DNA from: Cupriavidus sp.
GTDB taxonomy: Bacteria; Pseudomonadota; Gammaproteobacteria; Burkholderiales; Burkholderiaceae
NCBI GenBank assembly: GCA_031180665.1
Contig: JAPSLP010000032.1
Coordinates: 1 to 61,666 of the forward strand
Reading direction: 5' to 3'
Length of the DNA: 61,666 bases
Shown in pieces: positions 44,486-53,051 of the stretch (the stretch's first letter is position 1; the number at the start of each line of letters is the position of its first letter). The notes below the pieces were generated by a model that made no database searches, was not told the DNA's origin, and saw only the letters and a program-made list of their open reading frames with translations. The translations under genes were made by a program, and so were the position numbers.

Positions 44486-46117
44486 CTATTCCATCGCCAG
44501 AGGCTTGGCGTGATCCGACACGGCGCCGCGCAGCTCGACGTCGGGCGTACGTCGTACCAGGCCGAGCGCCAGCAGGGCGGCCGCCGCGCCCGTCGCGAAG
44601 ATCCAGTGGAAACCGGCCTCGACGCCGCCGGTCAGCAGGTGCTGCACCTGCGGCGACAGTTGTGCGAAGGCCTCGCTGCCATGGCGCAGCGCGCCCAGGT
44701 CCAGCGGCGCACCCACGCTGTCGTGTCCGGCCGCTTGCAGGGCGCCGCGGAAGGCCAGGGTCAGCAGCGTGCCGGCCATCGCGCCACCCAGCGCGCTGCC
44801 AAGCGAGCGCAGCACCAGCAGCGCGCCGGTGCCGGCGCCGGTGTCGCGGCGCTCGAGCGCGTTCTGTACGTTCATCAACGTGCCGACCATGCAGATGCCC
44901 AAGCCGACGCCGGTCACGATCATCGCCGCCAGCAGCAGGATCAGCGAGCTGGCCGGCGTCGCGCTCGACAGCGCGGCCAGGCCGAGTGCCGCGGCGGCAA
45001 AGCCGACGGACAGCAACCCGCGGAGCCGGCCTAGCCGGGGGGCGAGCATCGCCACCACGAAGTTGCCGGCGACGGTGGACAGCAGGAAGGGCACCACCAG
45101 CATGCCGGACATCGCCGCATCGGCGCCGCGCACCAGCTGGAAATGCAGCGGCAGCGCGAAGACACAGAGAAACAGCGCGGAAGCGGCCAGCGCCGAGGCA
45201 CCGACGCCTAACACATAGCTACGGTTGGCGAACAGGCGCGGCGGCAGCATTGGGTCGCTGGCGCGTCGTTCCTGCCAGACCAGTGCCAGCACGGCCAGGC
45301 CGGTCACCGCCGCCAATCCTGCCATCGGCGGTGACCACCAGTCGAACCGCTCGCCGCCCCAGCTCATCGCCAGCAGGAAGGACACGATTGCCACCGTCAG
45401 CAGCAGCGCGCCACCCCAGTCGACGCGCGCCTTGCCGGCCGGCGCGGGCAGGGCGCGCAAGCCGCGATGGCACAGCCACATCGCCAGCAGGCCGAGCGGC
45501 AGATTGATCCAGAACAGCCAGCGCCACGACAGATGGTCCGATACCCAGCCGCCGACCAGCGGTCCGGCCACCGACGCGACCGCCCATACCGCCGCGAGAT
45601 AGCCCTGATAGCGGCCGCGCTGGCGCGGTGACACCACGTCGGCGATGGCCGCCTGCGCCAGGGACATCAGCCCGCCGCCGCCGATTCCCTGCAGCGCGCG
45701 AAACAGGATCAGCTGCTGCAGCGATCCGGCCACGGCGCAGGCCAGCGAAGCCAGCACGAACAGCGCGATCGCGACCAGCAGCAGCCGCCGTCGGCCGAAC
45801 GAGTCCGACAGCTTGCCGTACAGCGGCGTGGTGACGGTCGAGGTAATCAGATAGGCCGTGACGATCCAGGACAGATGGCCGAAGCCGTCGAGATCCTGCG
45901 CGATCGCCGGCACCGCCGGAATCACCACGGTCTGATCGAGCGCGGCGAGCAGAATGCACAGCACGATGCCGCCGATCACGCGCATGATCGCGCGGTGGTC
46001 TACGGCGGCGGCAACGGTCTGCGCCGGCGCGGGTACCGCGGTATCTGACGGTGCAATCGAACAGGGGGTGGAAGCGGAAGCGGGGGTAGGGCGGTCGGAA
46101 ACGGCGGGGCGGGACAT
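44486..46117 (-). CDS. MFS multidrug exporter, DHA2/EmrB family (14 TM)
   Basis: A 543-residue inner-membrane protein with fourteen predicted segments. The first segment carries the DHA2 motif LDQTVVIPAVPAIAQDLD, and loop 2-3 has GKLSDSFGRRRLL. A 45-residue soluble Ala/Thr/Pro-rich N-terminus precedes TM1. DHA2 pumps export hydrophobic drugs by proton antiport. No membrane-fusion partner or regulator lies next to it. Confidence 0.92.
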   Translation of the reverse strand: MSRPAVSDRPTPASASTPCSIAPSDTAVPAPAQTVAAAVDHRAIMRVIGGIVLCILLAALDQTVVIPAVPAIAQDLDGFGHLSWIVTAYLITSTVTTPLYGKLSDSFGRRRLLLVAIALFVLASLACAVAGSLQQLILFRALQGIGGGGLMSLAQAAIADVVSPRQRGRYQGYLAAVWAVASVAGPLVGGWVSDHLSWRWLFWINLPLGLLAMWLCHRGLRALPAPAGKARVDWGGALLLTVAIVSFLLAMSWGGERFDWWSPPMAGLAAVTGLAVLALVWQERRASDPMLPPRLFANRSYVLGVGASALAASALFLCVFALPLHFQLVRGADAAMSGMLVVPFLLSTVAGNFVVAMLAPRLGRLRGLLSVGFAAAALGLAALSSATPASSLILLLAAMIVTGVGLGICMVGTLMNVQNALERRDTGAGTGALLVLRSLGSALGGAMAGTLLTLAFRGALQAAGHDSVGAPLDLGALRHGSEAFAQLSPQVQHLLTGGVEAGFHWIFATGAAAALLALGLVRRTPDVELRGAVSDHAKPLAME

Positions 46118-46252
46118 CGGAGCAGCGGCGGGGGCGGCCGGGTAGAGCGGCCGGAGCCGGCCCCGATGGGACCGGCTTCATCTGTTATTCAGTAAACGCA
46201 GAATTATATGCGTTTACCGGATATGCCACCGCCTGGGCCCCGCATCCGGACG

Positions 46253-46693
46253 CTAACGGCTGCCCGCGATGTACTGCTCCAGTTGCTCGATGATGAAGCG
46301 CTGCTCGGAGATGATGTCCTTGACCAGATCGCCGATCGACAGCATGCCGATCAGCTCGTCGCCTTCCATGACAGGCAGGTGGCGCAAGCGGTGCTGCGTC
46401 ATCAGGGCCATGCATTCGTCGGTAGTCTGATCGGCCCGTACATACACCACCGCGGTGGTCATGATGTCCCGCACCAGCGTTTCGCGGGACGTTCGCTGCA
46501 TCAGGATGACCTTGCGCGCGTAGTCGCGTTCGCTGAGGATGCCGACGATCTTGCCATGCTCCATCACCAGCAGCGCGCCGATGCTCTTTTCCGCCATCAA
46601 CTGGAGCGCGGCATACACCGTCGCGCCCGGCTGGATGCTGTAGATGGCTTGCGTCGGTTTGGACGCAAGGACCTGTCGTGCAGTTTTCATCAT
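46253..46693 (-). CDS. Tandem CBS-domain protein
   Basis: A 146-residue protein built of two CBS domains and little else. CBS1 holds VYAALQLMAEKSIGALLVMEHGKIVGILSERDY and CBS2 TTDECMALMTQHRLRHLPVMEGDELIGMLSIGDLV (core motifs GILSERD and GMLSIGD). Such stand-alone pairs bind adenosine nucleotides and modulate partners. Two adjacent ATG codons open the gene, with AGGAG seven bases upstream. It is a single gene between the DHA2 exporter and the unknown gene at 46833. Confidence 0.92.
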   Translation of the reverse strand: MMKTARQVLASKPTQAIYSIQPGATVYAALQLMAEKSIGALLVMEHGKIVGILSERDYARKVILMQRTSRETLVRDIMTTAVVYVRADQTTDECMALMTQHRLRHLPVMEGDELIGMLSIGDLVKDIISEQRFIIEQLEQYIAGSR

Positions 46694-46832
46694 CCACTCC
46701 TGGTCGGGTCGGGGAAGGACTGCGGCCCGCGCCGGCATCCGCGGCGGCGGGCGGTCCGCCGGTCAGGTCGGCGGTACGCCATTCCAGATTAGCAAAGGAT
46801 CGGGACGCGTCACAGGGTGACGGGGAAGAATC

Positions 46833-47963
46833 TTAGTGATGTGCATTTGCACGCATGTTTGCCCGCTTACCCCAGACGCGTGCCGGCTTGCGGGGCGCCT
46901 CCGGCGCTTCGGCCTTTGTCCCCCTCCTTTCCCCAGTCTGCGCATAAGCACGGGCGACGATGGCTTGCAGTTCGTTCCGGCTCACAAGGTCCCCGTCGGG
47001 AAGCAATGCAATGTCGGCCATACATTGCAACATCGGCGCCACTGCCCGTGATGGAAAACAAGGGAGAACGGCGGCAAGATCGGTCAGATGTCGGCTGATC
47101 AGTTTGAAACCATTGACGGTATTGGCATCGGCGCCGGAAAGTGGCCTGGTGGGCCGGCTCATTGCGCAGGGATTGACCGCGGCAACGAGGGCATCGGCCA
47201 GCTGCGTCGCACCCTTTTCCAGCCATTGCCGGAACATCCGTCCGGCGGACAAGCCGGCGGTCAGTCGCACGATCCGTCTGGCCGCCGCCATGTCAAAGTC
47301 ATGCTCATGCGCCTTGGCGAACCTGTCGCACAGCAACACCACCATTTGATCGCGCCGGCTTCGCGCCTTCGTGTTTTGGGCCAGTGTCAGGGAACACAGC
47401 GGCTCGAGGATCAGCTCCAGCTGATCGAGGGGCAGCGCCTCAGGCAAGGCGCGCAGTGGCTTGTCCACCAGGTTCAAGTCTTCGTCGGATACGACCCCAT
47501 CCCGGAAGTCCAGGCTTGCCGGCAGATCGATGCGGGCGTTCGGAGAGGTGCGAAATTGCCGGCACAGTTCATACAACCAGACCAGCCGGTCGTCAGCGGG
47601 CAGAAAACCCTGTTCGGGGACGAGGCCAGCCGGTCCTCCCGGTTGCGTGTAATGTCCGACGGTATGCCGAAGGCGCGCGACGCGTACGGAACCGCACGGA
47701 AGCAGCCGGCACAAGGTCCGTACGATGGCGAGTAATTGCTGCCGCCATGTCATGTGCCGGAACGGCACTTCGACCAGGGCGCCTTCCCATCGCCCCGATC
47801 TGCATTCGACGAGCTCGAAGCGATAGCGGTTGCGACCAAGCTCAACGATGTGATGCGCGCTGTCGCCATGAAGCTTCTGCAGAAGCTCGCCGGGATGGCG
47901 CCGGACGGCATGCCGAATGTCCTGGATGCAGCGGAAACGGTGGATCGTAACGGGAATTCGCAT
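46833..47963 (-). CDS. Protein of unknown function, 376 residues
   Basis: I do not recognise a family. The protein (MRIPVTIHRFRCIQDIRHAV at the start) is soluble, without signal peptide or membrane segment, mainly helical and leucine-rich, with paired basic and acidic patches. Notable stretches are LDQLELILEPLCSLTLAQN, HDFDMAAARRIVRLTAGLSAGRMFRQWLEKG and a strongly basic tail KRANMRANAHH. The base composition is visibly less GC-rich than neighbours, with less G/C at third positions, which suggests acquisition. The start is uncertain: the ATG at 47963 has no Shine-Dalgarno, and the frame stays open to 48173 with another ATG at 48038. It is divergent from the four-cysteine protein at 48208. Confidence 0.6.
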   Translation of the reverse strand: MRIPVTIHRFRCIQDIRHAVRRHPGELLQKLHGDSAHHIVELGRNRYRFELVECRSGRWEGALVEVPFRHMTWRQQLLAIVRTLCRLLPCGSVRVARLRHTVGHYTQPGGPAGLVPEQGFLPADDRLVWLYELCRQFRTSPNARIDLPASLDFRDGVVSDEDLNLVDKPLRALPEALPLDQLELILEPLCSLTLAQNTKARSRRDQMVVLLCDRFAKAHEHDFDMAAARRIVRLTAGLSAGRMFRQWLEKGATQLADALVAAVNPCAMSRPTRPLSGADANTVNGFKLISRHLTDLAAVLPCFPSRAVAPMLQCMADIALLPDGDLVSRNELQAIVARAYAQTGERRGTKAEAPEAPRKPARVWGKRANMRANAHH

Positions 47964-48207
47964 GATGAATTGCAGGCTGGTGACTGTTAGAGCGGCATGC
48001 CTAGCAGCACCGCCGTAGGGCCGTCGTGCCGTCGCCATGCCGCGAACGCATCGCGCAAGTGTGACGAACTCGTCAAAAAGAACTTTCGGCAATCTGCAGA
48101 TTCCGCATGAAGCGGCATGTCGCGACCAGCCGGGTACGCGTCGCGTACACCCGCCGACTCCGATCGTGCGCAAGTGCCCGGTCAGCGGTGCAGGGATTTA
48201 CGGCATC

Positions 48208-48552
48208 ATGGCGACGTTGCCGATTCCATCGCGGGGTGTTGCCGCCCCGCCCCTTGCCGTGTCCGCCAACGAAGTCTCTTCCCGCTCCCGCGATGCGTCG
48301 CCCGCTCCCGGCGTACCGAACGCCTGCGCCCACTGCCTCGCGCTTTCCGCCGACATGCGCCGGCGTGAGCCGCACGAGCGCCTGGCGTTGAAGCACACGG
48401 CGCCGCTGGTCAGCCAAAGCGCGGCCGGTGTGCCGTTCAGCATGCTGACGTTCGAGTGCCGCGAGTGCGGCACGGTGTGGCGCCTGTACGATCGCGCCAA
48501 CGAGTTGTTCGTCTCCTGGGTGCCACAATGGCGACCCGGTACCTTGAGCTAA
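48208..48552 (+). CDS. Small four-cysteine (zinc-ribbon-like) protein, unknown function
   Basis: A 114-residue protein with two CxxC pairs, CAHC near residue 40 and CREC near residue 84 (FECRECGTVWRLYDR), the arrangement of a zinc ribbon or rubredoxin-like knuckle. The first 35 residues are Ser/Ala/Pro-rich and probably disordered. It has no membrane segment. CAGGGA lies upstream of the ATG. It is divergent from the unknown gene at 46833 and shares the lower-GC patch. Function not known. Confidence 0.6.
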   Translation: MATLPIPSRGVAAPPLAVSANEVSSRSRDASPAPGVPNACAHCLALSADMRRREPHERLALKHTAPLVSQSAAGVPFSMLTFECRECGTVWRLYDRANELFVSWVPQWRPGTLS

Positions 48553-48600
48553 GGCTAAGATAGCGGCCGACGCCGCTCTGGCGGCTCAATGCTCGGGTCG

Positions 48601-48660
48601 TGCCCGCGTTCTGCCCGCGTTGTCCCTGCGTTGTTGTCGCGTGATGTCGCGTGATGTCGC
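48601..48660. repeat. 11-bp/10-bp degenerate tandem repeats
   Basis: TGCCCGCGTTC, TGCCCGCGTTG, TCCCTGCGTTG, then GTGATGTCGC twice, in the gap before the Bug gene. Confidence 0.65.
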
Positions 48661-48714
48661 CGGCTATGACCGCCAACGCCCGCTAACTTCCTACCAATTC
48701 CTGTCGCCTGCCCC

Positions 48715-49707
48715 ATGTCTTTCGCCTTCCGCCTGCCCGGACTCGCCGCCCTTGCCGCCGCCACGTCGTTTGCCGCCATCGGCAGCGCGCCGGCGTCCGC
48801 CGCCGACAACTATCCGTCGCGCCCGATCCGGCTGATCGTCGCCTACCCGACCGGTGGCATCAGCGATACGGTGGCGCGCGCGCTCGCCGAGCGCCTGTCC
48901 GATCAGATGGGGACGTCGGTGGTGGTGGAGAACAAGGCCGGCGCTGGCGGCAGCATCGGCATGGATGCGGTTGCCAAGGCCGCGCCGGACGGCTACACGA
49001 TCGGCTTTTCGTCGACCAGTCCGCTGACCTTGAACCCGCACGTCGGCAAGGTGCACTACGACCCGCAGCGCGATATCGCGCCAGTGATGAGCGTGATGTA
49101 TTCCCCGGTGATCGTGGTCGCCACCTCCGGCTTTACCGGCAAGACCTTCCAGGATCTGGTCGCGCAAGCCAAGGCCAAGCCGGGTTCGGTCCGGTGGGCG
49201 ACCTCGGGCCTCGGCACGGTCGGCCATGTCGTGCTCGAGCAGGTCAAGGCCAGGTCGCAAGCAGACCTGACGCTGATTCCGTACAAGGGCGCCGGCCAGC
49301 AGATGAACGACGCGCTCGGCGGCCAGTTCGAAGTGATGAGCACCAATGCCAGCCCCGCGCTGACGCAGCAGATGCAGGCTGGGCGCCTGCGTGCGCTGGC
49401 GGTCGGCGCGCCGAAGCGCATCGACGCGCTGGCCGAGGTGCCGACCTTTGCCGAACTGGGCTATCCGAAGGCCAATCTGACCTCGACCTTCGGCGTGTTC
49501 GCGCCGGGCAAGACGCCGGCGGCGATCGTCGCGCGTCTGAACGCCGAACTGAACAAGGCGCTGGCCGCGCCGGAAGTCCGCGAACGCCTGCTCAAGGGTG
49601 GCGAAGTGCCGACCGGCGGCAGCGCGGCGCAGTTTGCCGCGGCGATCCGTGCCGAGTACGACGATAACGGTCGCATCGTCAAGGAAGCCGGCATCAAGGC
49701 GGACTGA
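48715..49707 (+). CDS. Orphan Bug-family periplasmic binding protein
   Basis: A 330-residue Bug (TctC) receptor. The signal peptide ends at SAPASA/ADNYPSRPIRL. The mature start with YPSRPIRLIVAYPTGG, the VENKAGAGGSIGMDAVAKAAPDGYTIG block and LIPYKGAGQQMNDALGGQ are classic. No tctA or tctB lies beside it; bacteria of this group carry many such solitary receptors, and this one may share a TctAB pair or serve signalling. Ribosome-binding site is weak. Confidence 0.94.
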   Translation: MSFAFRLPGLAALAAATSFAAIGSAPASAADNYPSRPIRLIVAYPTGGISDTVARALAERLSDQMGTSVVVENKAGAGGSIGMDAVAKAAPDGYTIGFSSTSPLTLNPHVGKVHYDPQRDIAPVMSVMYSPVIVVATSGFTGKTFQDLVAQAKAKPGSVRWATSGLGTVGHVVLEQVKARSQADLTLIPYKGAGQQMNDALGGQFEVMSTNASPALTQQMQAGRLRALAVGAPKRIDALAEVPTFAELGYPKANLTSTFGVFAPGKTPAAIVARLNAELNKALAAPEVRERLLKGGEVPTGGSAAQFAAAIRAEYDDNGRIVKEAGIKAD

Positions 49708-49747
49708 GCCCCGGCGGCAGTACGCCGCACCGCGATCGCTCCCTGCC

Positions 49748-50542
49748 TCATGCCGGCGGCGGCGGATCGCAGCCGGGCTCGGCCGCCTCGGCCGCCGCCC
49801 AGTACGCCAACGCCGTCAGCTCGTCCGGTTCGGTCAACAAGCCATCCTCGTCGAGCAGGCAATAGGCGATCAGCCCGCCCATCAACCCGCCCGCCGCAGG
49901 TGCCAGCCAGAACAGCCATAGCTGCGCGATCGCCCAGCCCTGCACGAACAGCGCCTGGCCGGTGGCGCGGGCCGGGTTCAGCGCGGCGTAGGTCACCGGC
50001 AGGGCCAGCAGATGGGCCATCGCCAGCGCGGGTCCCAGTACCACGGGGCCTGCCGCGACCAGGCGACGCCGCCGCGTGACGCTGGCGGTCACCAGCGCCA
50101 GCATCGCGGTCGCGGCGAATTCGATCGCCATTGCGCTGGGCATGTCGTAGCCCGCGGGCGAATGCAGACCGTAGCCATTTGCGGCGAAGCGCTCGGACGA
50201 CAAGGCGAAATCCGGGCGCCCCTGCGCTGCCAGCATCAGCAGGGTCGCCGCACCCACGGCACCGACAAGCTGTGCAATGCCGTAGGGAATCACGTCGCGC
50301 CACGGAAAGCGCCGCGCCGCGGCCAGCCCCAGACTGATGGCCGGATTCAGATGCGCGCCGGAGATCGGTCCGACCGCCCGGGCCATCGCATAGGCCGCCA
50401 GCCCGAAGGCGAGGGCGATGCACAGCAGGTCCGCGGCGGTGTCCGGTTTGCAGCCGGCCAGCACGACGACGCCGCATCCGGCAAAGATCAAGCCGAAGGT
50501 GCCGACCGCTTCCGCAAGCAGTCTTCTGGCAAGGGAAGCCAT
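49748..50542 (-). CDS. aqpZ: MIP-family aquaporin
   Basis: A 264-residue channel with six membrane helices and both half-helix motifs, NPA in GAHLNPAISLG and NPAR in AALNPARATG. The N-terminus AEAVGTFGLIFAGCG resembles AqpZ and plant-type NIP channels. A hydrophilic acidic tail (LDEDGLLTEPDELTAL...) is longer than in AqpZ, so the aqpZ symbol is approximate and glycerol or metalloid transport is possible. AAGGAG precedes the ATG at 50542. It is just downstream of the regulator at 50553 on the same strand and may be co-transcribed (10-base gap). Confidence 0.88.
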   Translation of the reverse strand: MASLARRLLAEAVGTFGLIFAGCGVVVLAGCKPDTAADLLCIALAFGLAAYAMARAVGPISGAHLNPAISLGLAAARRFPWRDVIPYGIAQLVGAVGAATLLMLAAQGRPDFALSSERFAANGYGLHSPAGYDMPSAMAIEFAATAMLALVTASVTRRRRLVAAGPVVLGPALAMAHLLALPVTYAALNPARATGQALFVQGWAIAQLWLFWLAPAAGGLMGGLIAYCLLDEDGLLTEPDELTALAYWAAAEAAEPGCDPPPPA

Positions 50543-50552
50543 GGTTCGCTCC

Positions 50553-51245
50553 TTAGATGGGGTCGACCACATCGAGGCGGCAGCCGGCCGAATACACCGT
50601 GGTCAGGCGCACGCCGTTGTGCGGCCACAGGGCGAGCTTGGTCCGCACGCGCGACAGATGGCTGTCGAGCGTGCGCGATCCGTCCGGCAGCGGGCGGCGC
50701 CAGACCTCGTCGATCATGGTCTGGCGCAATACCAGCTGGCCGAGATGCCGGAACAGCAGAATCGCCAGATCGAACTCCTTGGGCGAGAGCATGACCGGGG
50801 CGCCGGTCAGATACGCGCGCCGATCGGTGGTCGAAAAACGGTAGGCGCCGACCGACAGATCGAAGCAGCCTTCGCCCGTTTCGAGCATGCGCCGCGCCAG
50901 TGCGTGGATGCGGGCAACCAATTCGGCGCGCCGCACCGGCTTGGTGATGAACGCGTCCGCCCCCTCGGCGAGACCGCGGCACAGCTGGCACGCCTTCGCG
51001 GCATCGCCAAGCAGCATCACCGGCAAGCGGCTGCCCAGTGTGCGCCGTACCCACAGCAGCACGTCCTGCGCGGCGATTCCCGGCGCTTCCCAATCCAACA
51101 GCAGCATGTCGAACGCTTCCTGGCGCAATGCCATCATCAGGGTCCGCCCCTCCCGGAAGCGGACACATCGATGGCCTTGCAGGCTGAGCGTCTGTTCCAG
51201 CACCACGGCTTGGGTGGGATCGTCCTGCAGCGCGGCGATTCTCAT
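50553..51245 (-). CDS. OmpR-type response regulator (first of a divergent sister pair)
   Basis: A 230-residue regulator with a receiver domain (acidic QDD at 7-9, phosphoacceptor Asp51 in MLLLDWEAPG, lysine in FITKPVRRAEL) and an OmpR winged helix (LSPKEFDLAILLFRHLGQLVLRQTMIDEVW, SRTLDSHLSRVRTKL). It is a close relative of the regulator at 51619, with the same odd first strand and the same 'LLLDW' phosphoacceptor context. GAGGAG precedes the ATG at 51245. It has no complete kinase nearby, only the degenerate one at 52311, and lies 10 bases upstream of the aquaporin gene. Confidence 0.9.
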   Translation of the reverse strand: MRIAALQDDPTQAVVLEQTLSLQGHRCVRFREGRTLMMALRQEAFDMLLLDWEAPGIAAQDVLLWVRRTLGSRLPVMLLGDAAKACQLCRGLAEGADAFITKPVRRAELVARIHALARRMLETGEGCFDLSVGAYRFSTTDRRAYLTGAPVMLSPKEFDLAILLFRHLGQLVLRQTMIDEVWRRPLPDGSRTLDSHLSRVRTKLALWPHNGVRLTTVYSAGCRLDVVDPI

Positions 51246-51618
51246 GGCATCTGCTCTCCTCGCGTGTCGATTTCGATTGCGCGCAGGTCGCGGTGGTCCC
51301 GCGGCCCGAACGCCCGAACGTGACAAGACAGTCTGCCGGCAGGGCAGTCACCGGCCGCGGATTGCGAGAACGCCTGCCTGGCCTTCGCCGTCGATCGCCG
51401 CTGGCATTGGCGCGGCAATTTCCATCCGCGCAGGCATCGTACGTTCAGACGCCGATATGCCAAAAGTGAGTTTTTGTTGAAACCTCATATTGAGGCAATT
51501 CCTATTTGTAAACGGCCGCGCGGCGTCTTAAATGCGGGGTGGTTCGATGCTCGATGGGAAGGGCCGGCCGCACGCAGGCCGGATTTTGATCGCTCACCAC
51601 CGTCAACGGAGTTTGCGC
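51246..51618. other. Divergent control region of the two sister regulators
   Basis: 373 bases without a gene. The right part (51465-51520) is AT-rich and contains the 13-bp palindrome CCTCATATTGAGG at 51483-51495, a candidate regulator site. Confidence 0.6.
51483..51495. promoter_or_regulatory. 13-bp palindrome between sister regulators
   Basis: CCTCA, TAT, TGAGG, in an AT-rich stretch 123 bases upstream of the regulator at 51619. Confidence 0.4.
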
Positions 51619-52314
51619 ATGAAGATCGCATCGCTCGAAGACGAACCCGCGCAGGCCGCGTGGATCCAGCAAATCGTGACCGAGGCGGGACACTGCTGCG
51701 TCAGCTTCGGACTGAGCCGGCAGTTGCTGCTGCGCTTGCGGGACGAGAGCTTCGATCTGTTGCTGCTCGATTGGCAGATGCCGGACATGAGCGGCAAGGA
51801 GGTTCTGCACTGGACCCGCGCCAATCTGGATCGGCGCGTCCCGGTGATGTTCCTGACCTGCCGAGGCGCCGAGGAAGATGTGGTCAGCGGCTTGTGCGCC
51901 GGGGCGGACGACTACATGGTCAAGCCGATCCGGCCGGGGGAGCTGACTGCACGGATCCAGTCGCTGCTGCGCCGTGCCGACAGCCGCCGCGGCGGTACCG
52001 ACGCCCGCGTCAGCCTGGGCGGCTATGTGTTCGACAGCGCCGCGCGCACCGTCACGCTGAACGGCAACCCGGTCGAATTGACGCCGAAGGAATTCGACCT
52101 CGCCCTGCTGCTGTTTCGCAACGAGGGCCGCATCGTCGCGCGCAACTATATCGTCGCCGCGGTCTGGGGCAGGGAGATCTCCCCGCTGTCACGCACCATC
52201 GATACGCATATGTCGCGCGTGCGCAGCAAGCTGGGGCTGCGCGCCGACCGCGGTTTCCGCTTGATTCCCGTCTATACCCACGGCTATCGGCTCGAGGCGG
52301 TGACCTTGCCATGA
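51619..52314 (+). CDS. OmpR-type response regulator (second of a divergent sister pair)
   Basis: A 231-residue regulator: receiver with LEDE (6-9), phosphoacceptor Asp51 in LLLLDWQMPDMSG and Lys in YMVKPIRPGEL, then an OmpR winged helix (LTPKEFDLALLLFRNEGRIVARNYIVAAVW and SRTIDTHMSRVRSKL). It is a clear paralogue of the protein at 50553. Its stop overlaps the start of the kinase-like gene as ATGA, so the two are translationally coupled. CGGAG precedes the ATG at 51619. Confidence 0.92.
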   Translation: MKIASLEDEPAQAAWIQQIVTEAGHCCVSFGLSRQLLLRLRDESFDLLLLDWQMPDMSGKEVLHWTRANLDRRVPVMFLTCRGAEEDVVSGLCAGADDYMVKPIRPGELTARIQSLLRRADSRRGGTDARVSLGGYVFDSAARTVTLNGNPVELTPKEFDLALLLFRNEGRIVARNYIVAAVWGREISPLSRTIDTHMSRVRSKLGLRADRGFRLIPVYTHGYRLEAVTLP

Positions 52315-53039
52315 GCTTGCGCGAAGGTTTTGCCCGCCTTGCTGCATGGCGCCGCCGCTGGGCTCGCAGCGCAGCGCGGCAGGGCGATCCGGTATGGCGC
52401 GCGGTGACGCATGGCCTTGCCCACGATCTGCGCGTTCCGCCCACCGACATGCTGGCGCTGGCCGGGCTGTATCGCGCCGGCGCATTGGCCGGGCCTGCGT
52501 TCGCCGCGCAAGTCGTGGCGTACGCGCGCGAGGCGCTGACCCGGGTCGACGAACTGGGCTGCCTGATCGAGGAGGCCGTTCATCCGTATTGCCGCGCTCC
52601 GGTCGATCTGGTGGCACTGGTCACGGGATGCATCGATGCGGCGTGGAGCGCGGCCGACGAGACCGGTGTGGTCCTGCACTGCGACGACCTGCCGGCGGTC
52701 GCATGGGTGGATGGCGATGCCCGCATGTTGGAGATGGCGGTGGCCCGCCTGCTGGCCCGTGCGATTCTCAACGCCTCGCCTGGCGCGGCCGTGCATCTGC
52801 GGATCGGCGTTTCGCACCGCGTCTGCCGCGTCGAGATGGCGACGGCGGCCGCCTCGCCAAATGCGGTCGTCGCGGCGCTGTCACGCAGTGCCCCGGCCGG
52901 AATCTTCGTGCGCCGCGTGATGCGATGCCACCGCGGCAAGCTGACGCTGCAACAGGAAGGTGGCGCGGCAATCTGGCGCCTGGTGCTGCCCCAAAGCAAG
53001 AAAGCACCCGAAGGTGCTTTCCTGCCTGTCGATCGGTAG
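52311..53039 (+). CDS. Soluble histidine-kinase-like protein with degenerate ATP site
   Basis: A 242-residue cytosolic protein with no membrane segment or sensor domain. The dimerisation helix carries an H box, GLAHDLRVPPTDMLAL (His38). The C-terminal fold follows an HATPase: LLARAILNASPG in place of the N box, and RRVMRCHRGKLTLQQEGGAAIWRLVLP like the usual 'VRRIVEAHGG...TLP' end. But the G1 box (DxGxG) and G2 box (GxGLGL) are absent, replaced by MATAAASP and APAGIF. It therefore probably cannot bind ATP normally and may act as a phosphotransfer or inhibitory partner of one or both neighbouring regulators. Coupled to the regulator at 51619. The last residues are read through the porin's terminator. 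Confidence 0.75.
   Translation: MSLREGFARLAAWRRRWARSAARQGDPVWRAVTHGLAHDLRVPPTDMLALAGLYRAGALAGPAFAAQVVAYAREALTRVDELGCLIEEAVHPYCRAPVDLVALVTGCIDAAWSAADETGVVLHCDDLPAVAWVDGDARMLEMAVARLLARAILNASPGAAVHLRIGVSHRVCRVEMATAAASPNAVVAALSRSAPAGIFVRRVMRCHRGKLTLQQEGGAAIWRLVLPQSKKAPEGAFLPVDR
53000..53021 (-). terminator. Porin terminator inside the end of the kinase-like gene
   Basis: On the minus strand GAAAGCACC, loop TTCG, GGTGCTTTC, then TTGCTTT: a 9-bp stem with the C(UUCG)G tetraloop. It lies within the last 13 codons of the convergent gene (encoding KKAPEGAF), so the two genes share this DNA. Confidence 0.85.
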
Positions 53040-53051
53040 AAACGATGCCGA

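Noticed and set aside
51474..53039. A 521-residue fused regulator-kinase frame
   Set aside because: Its first half is the regulator gene at 51619 read out of frame; only the part from 52311 is real.
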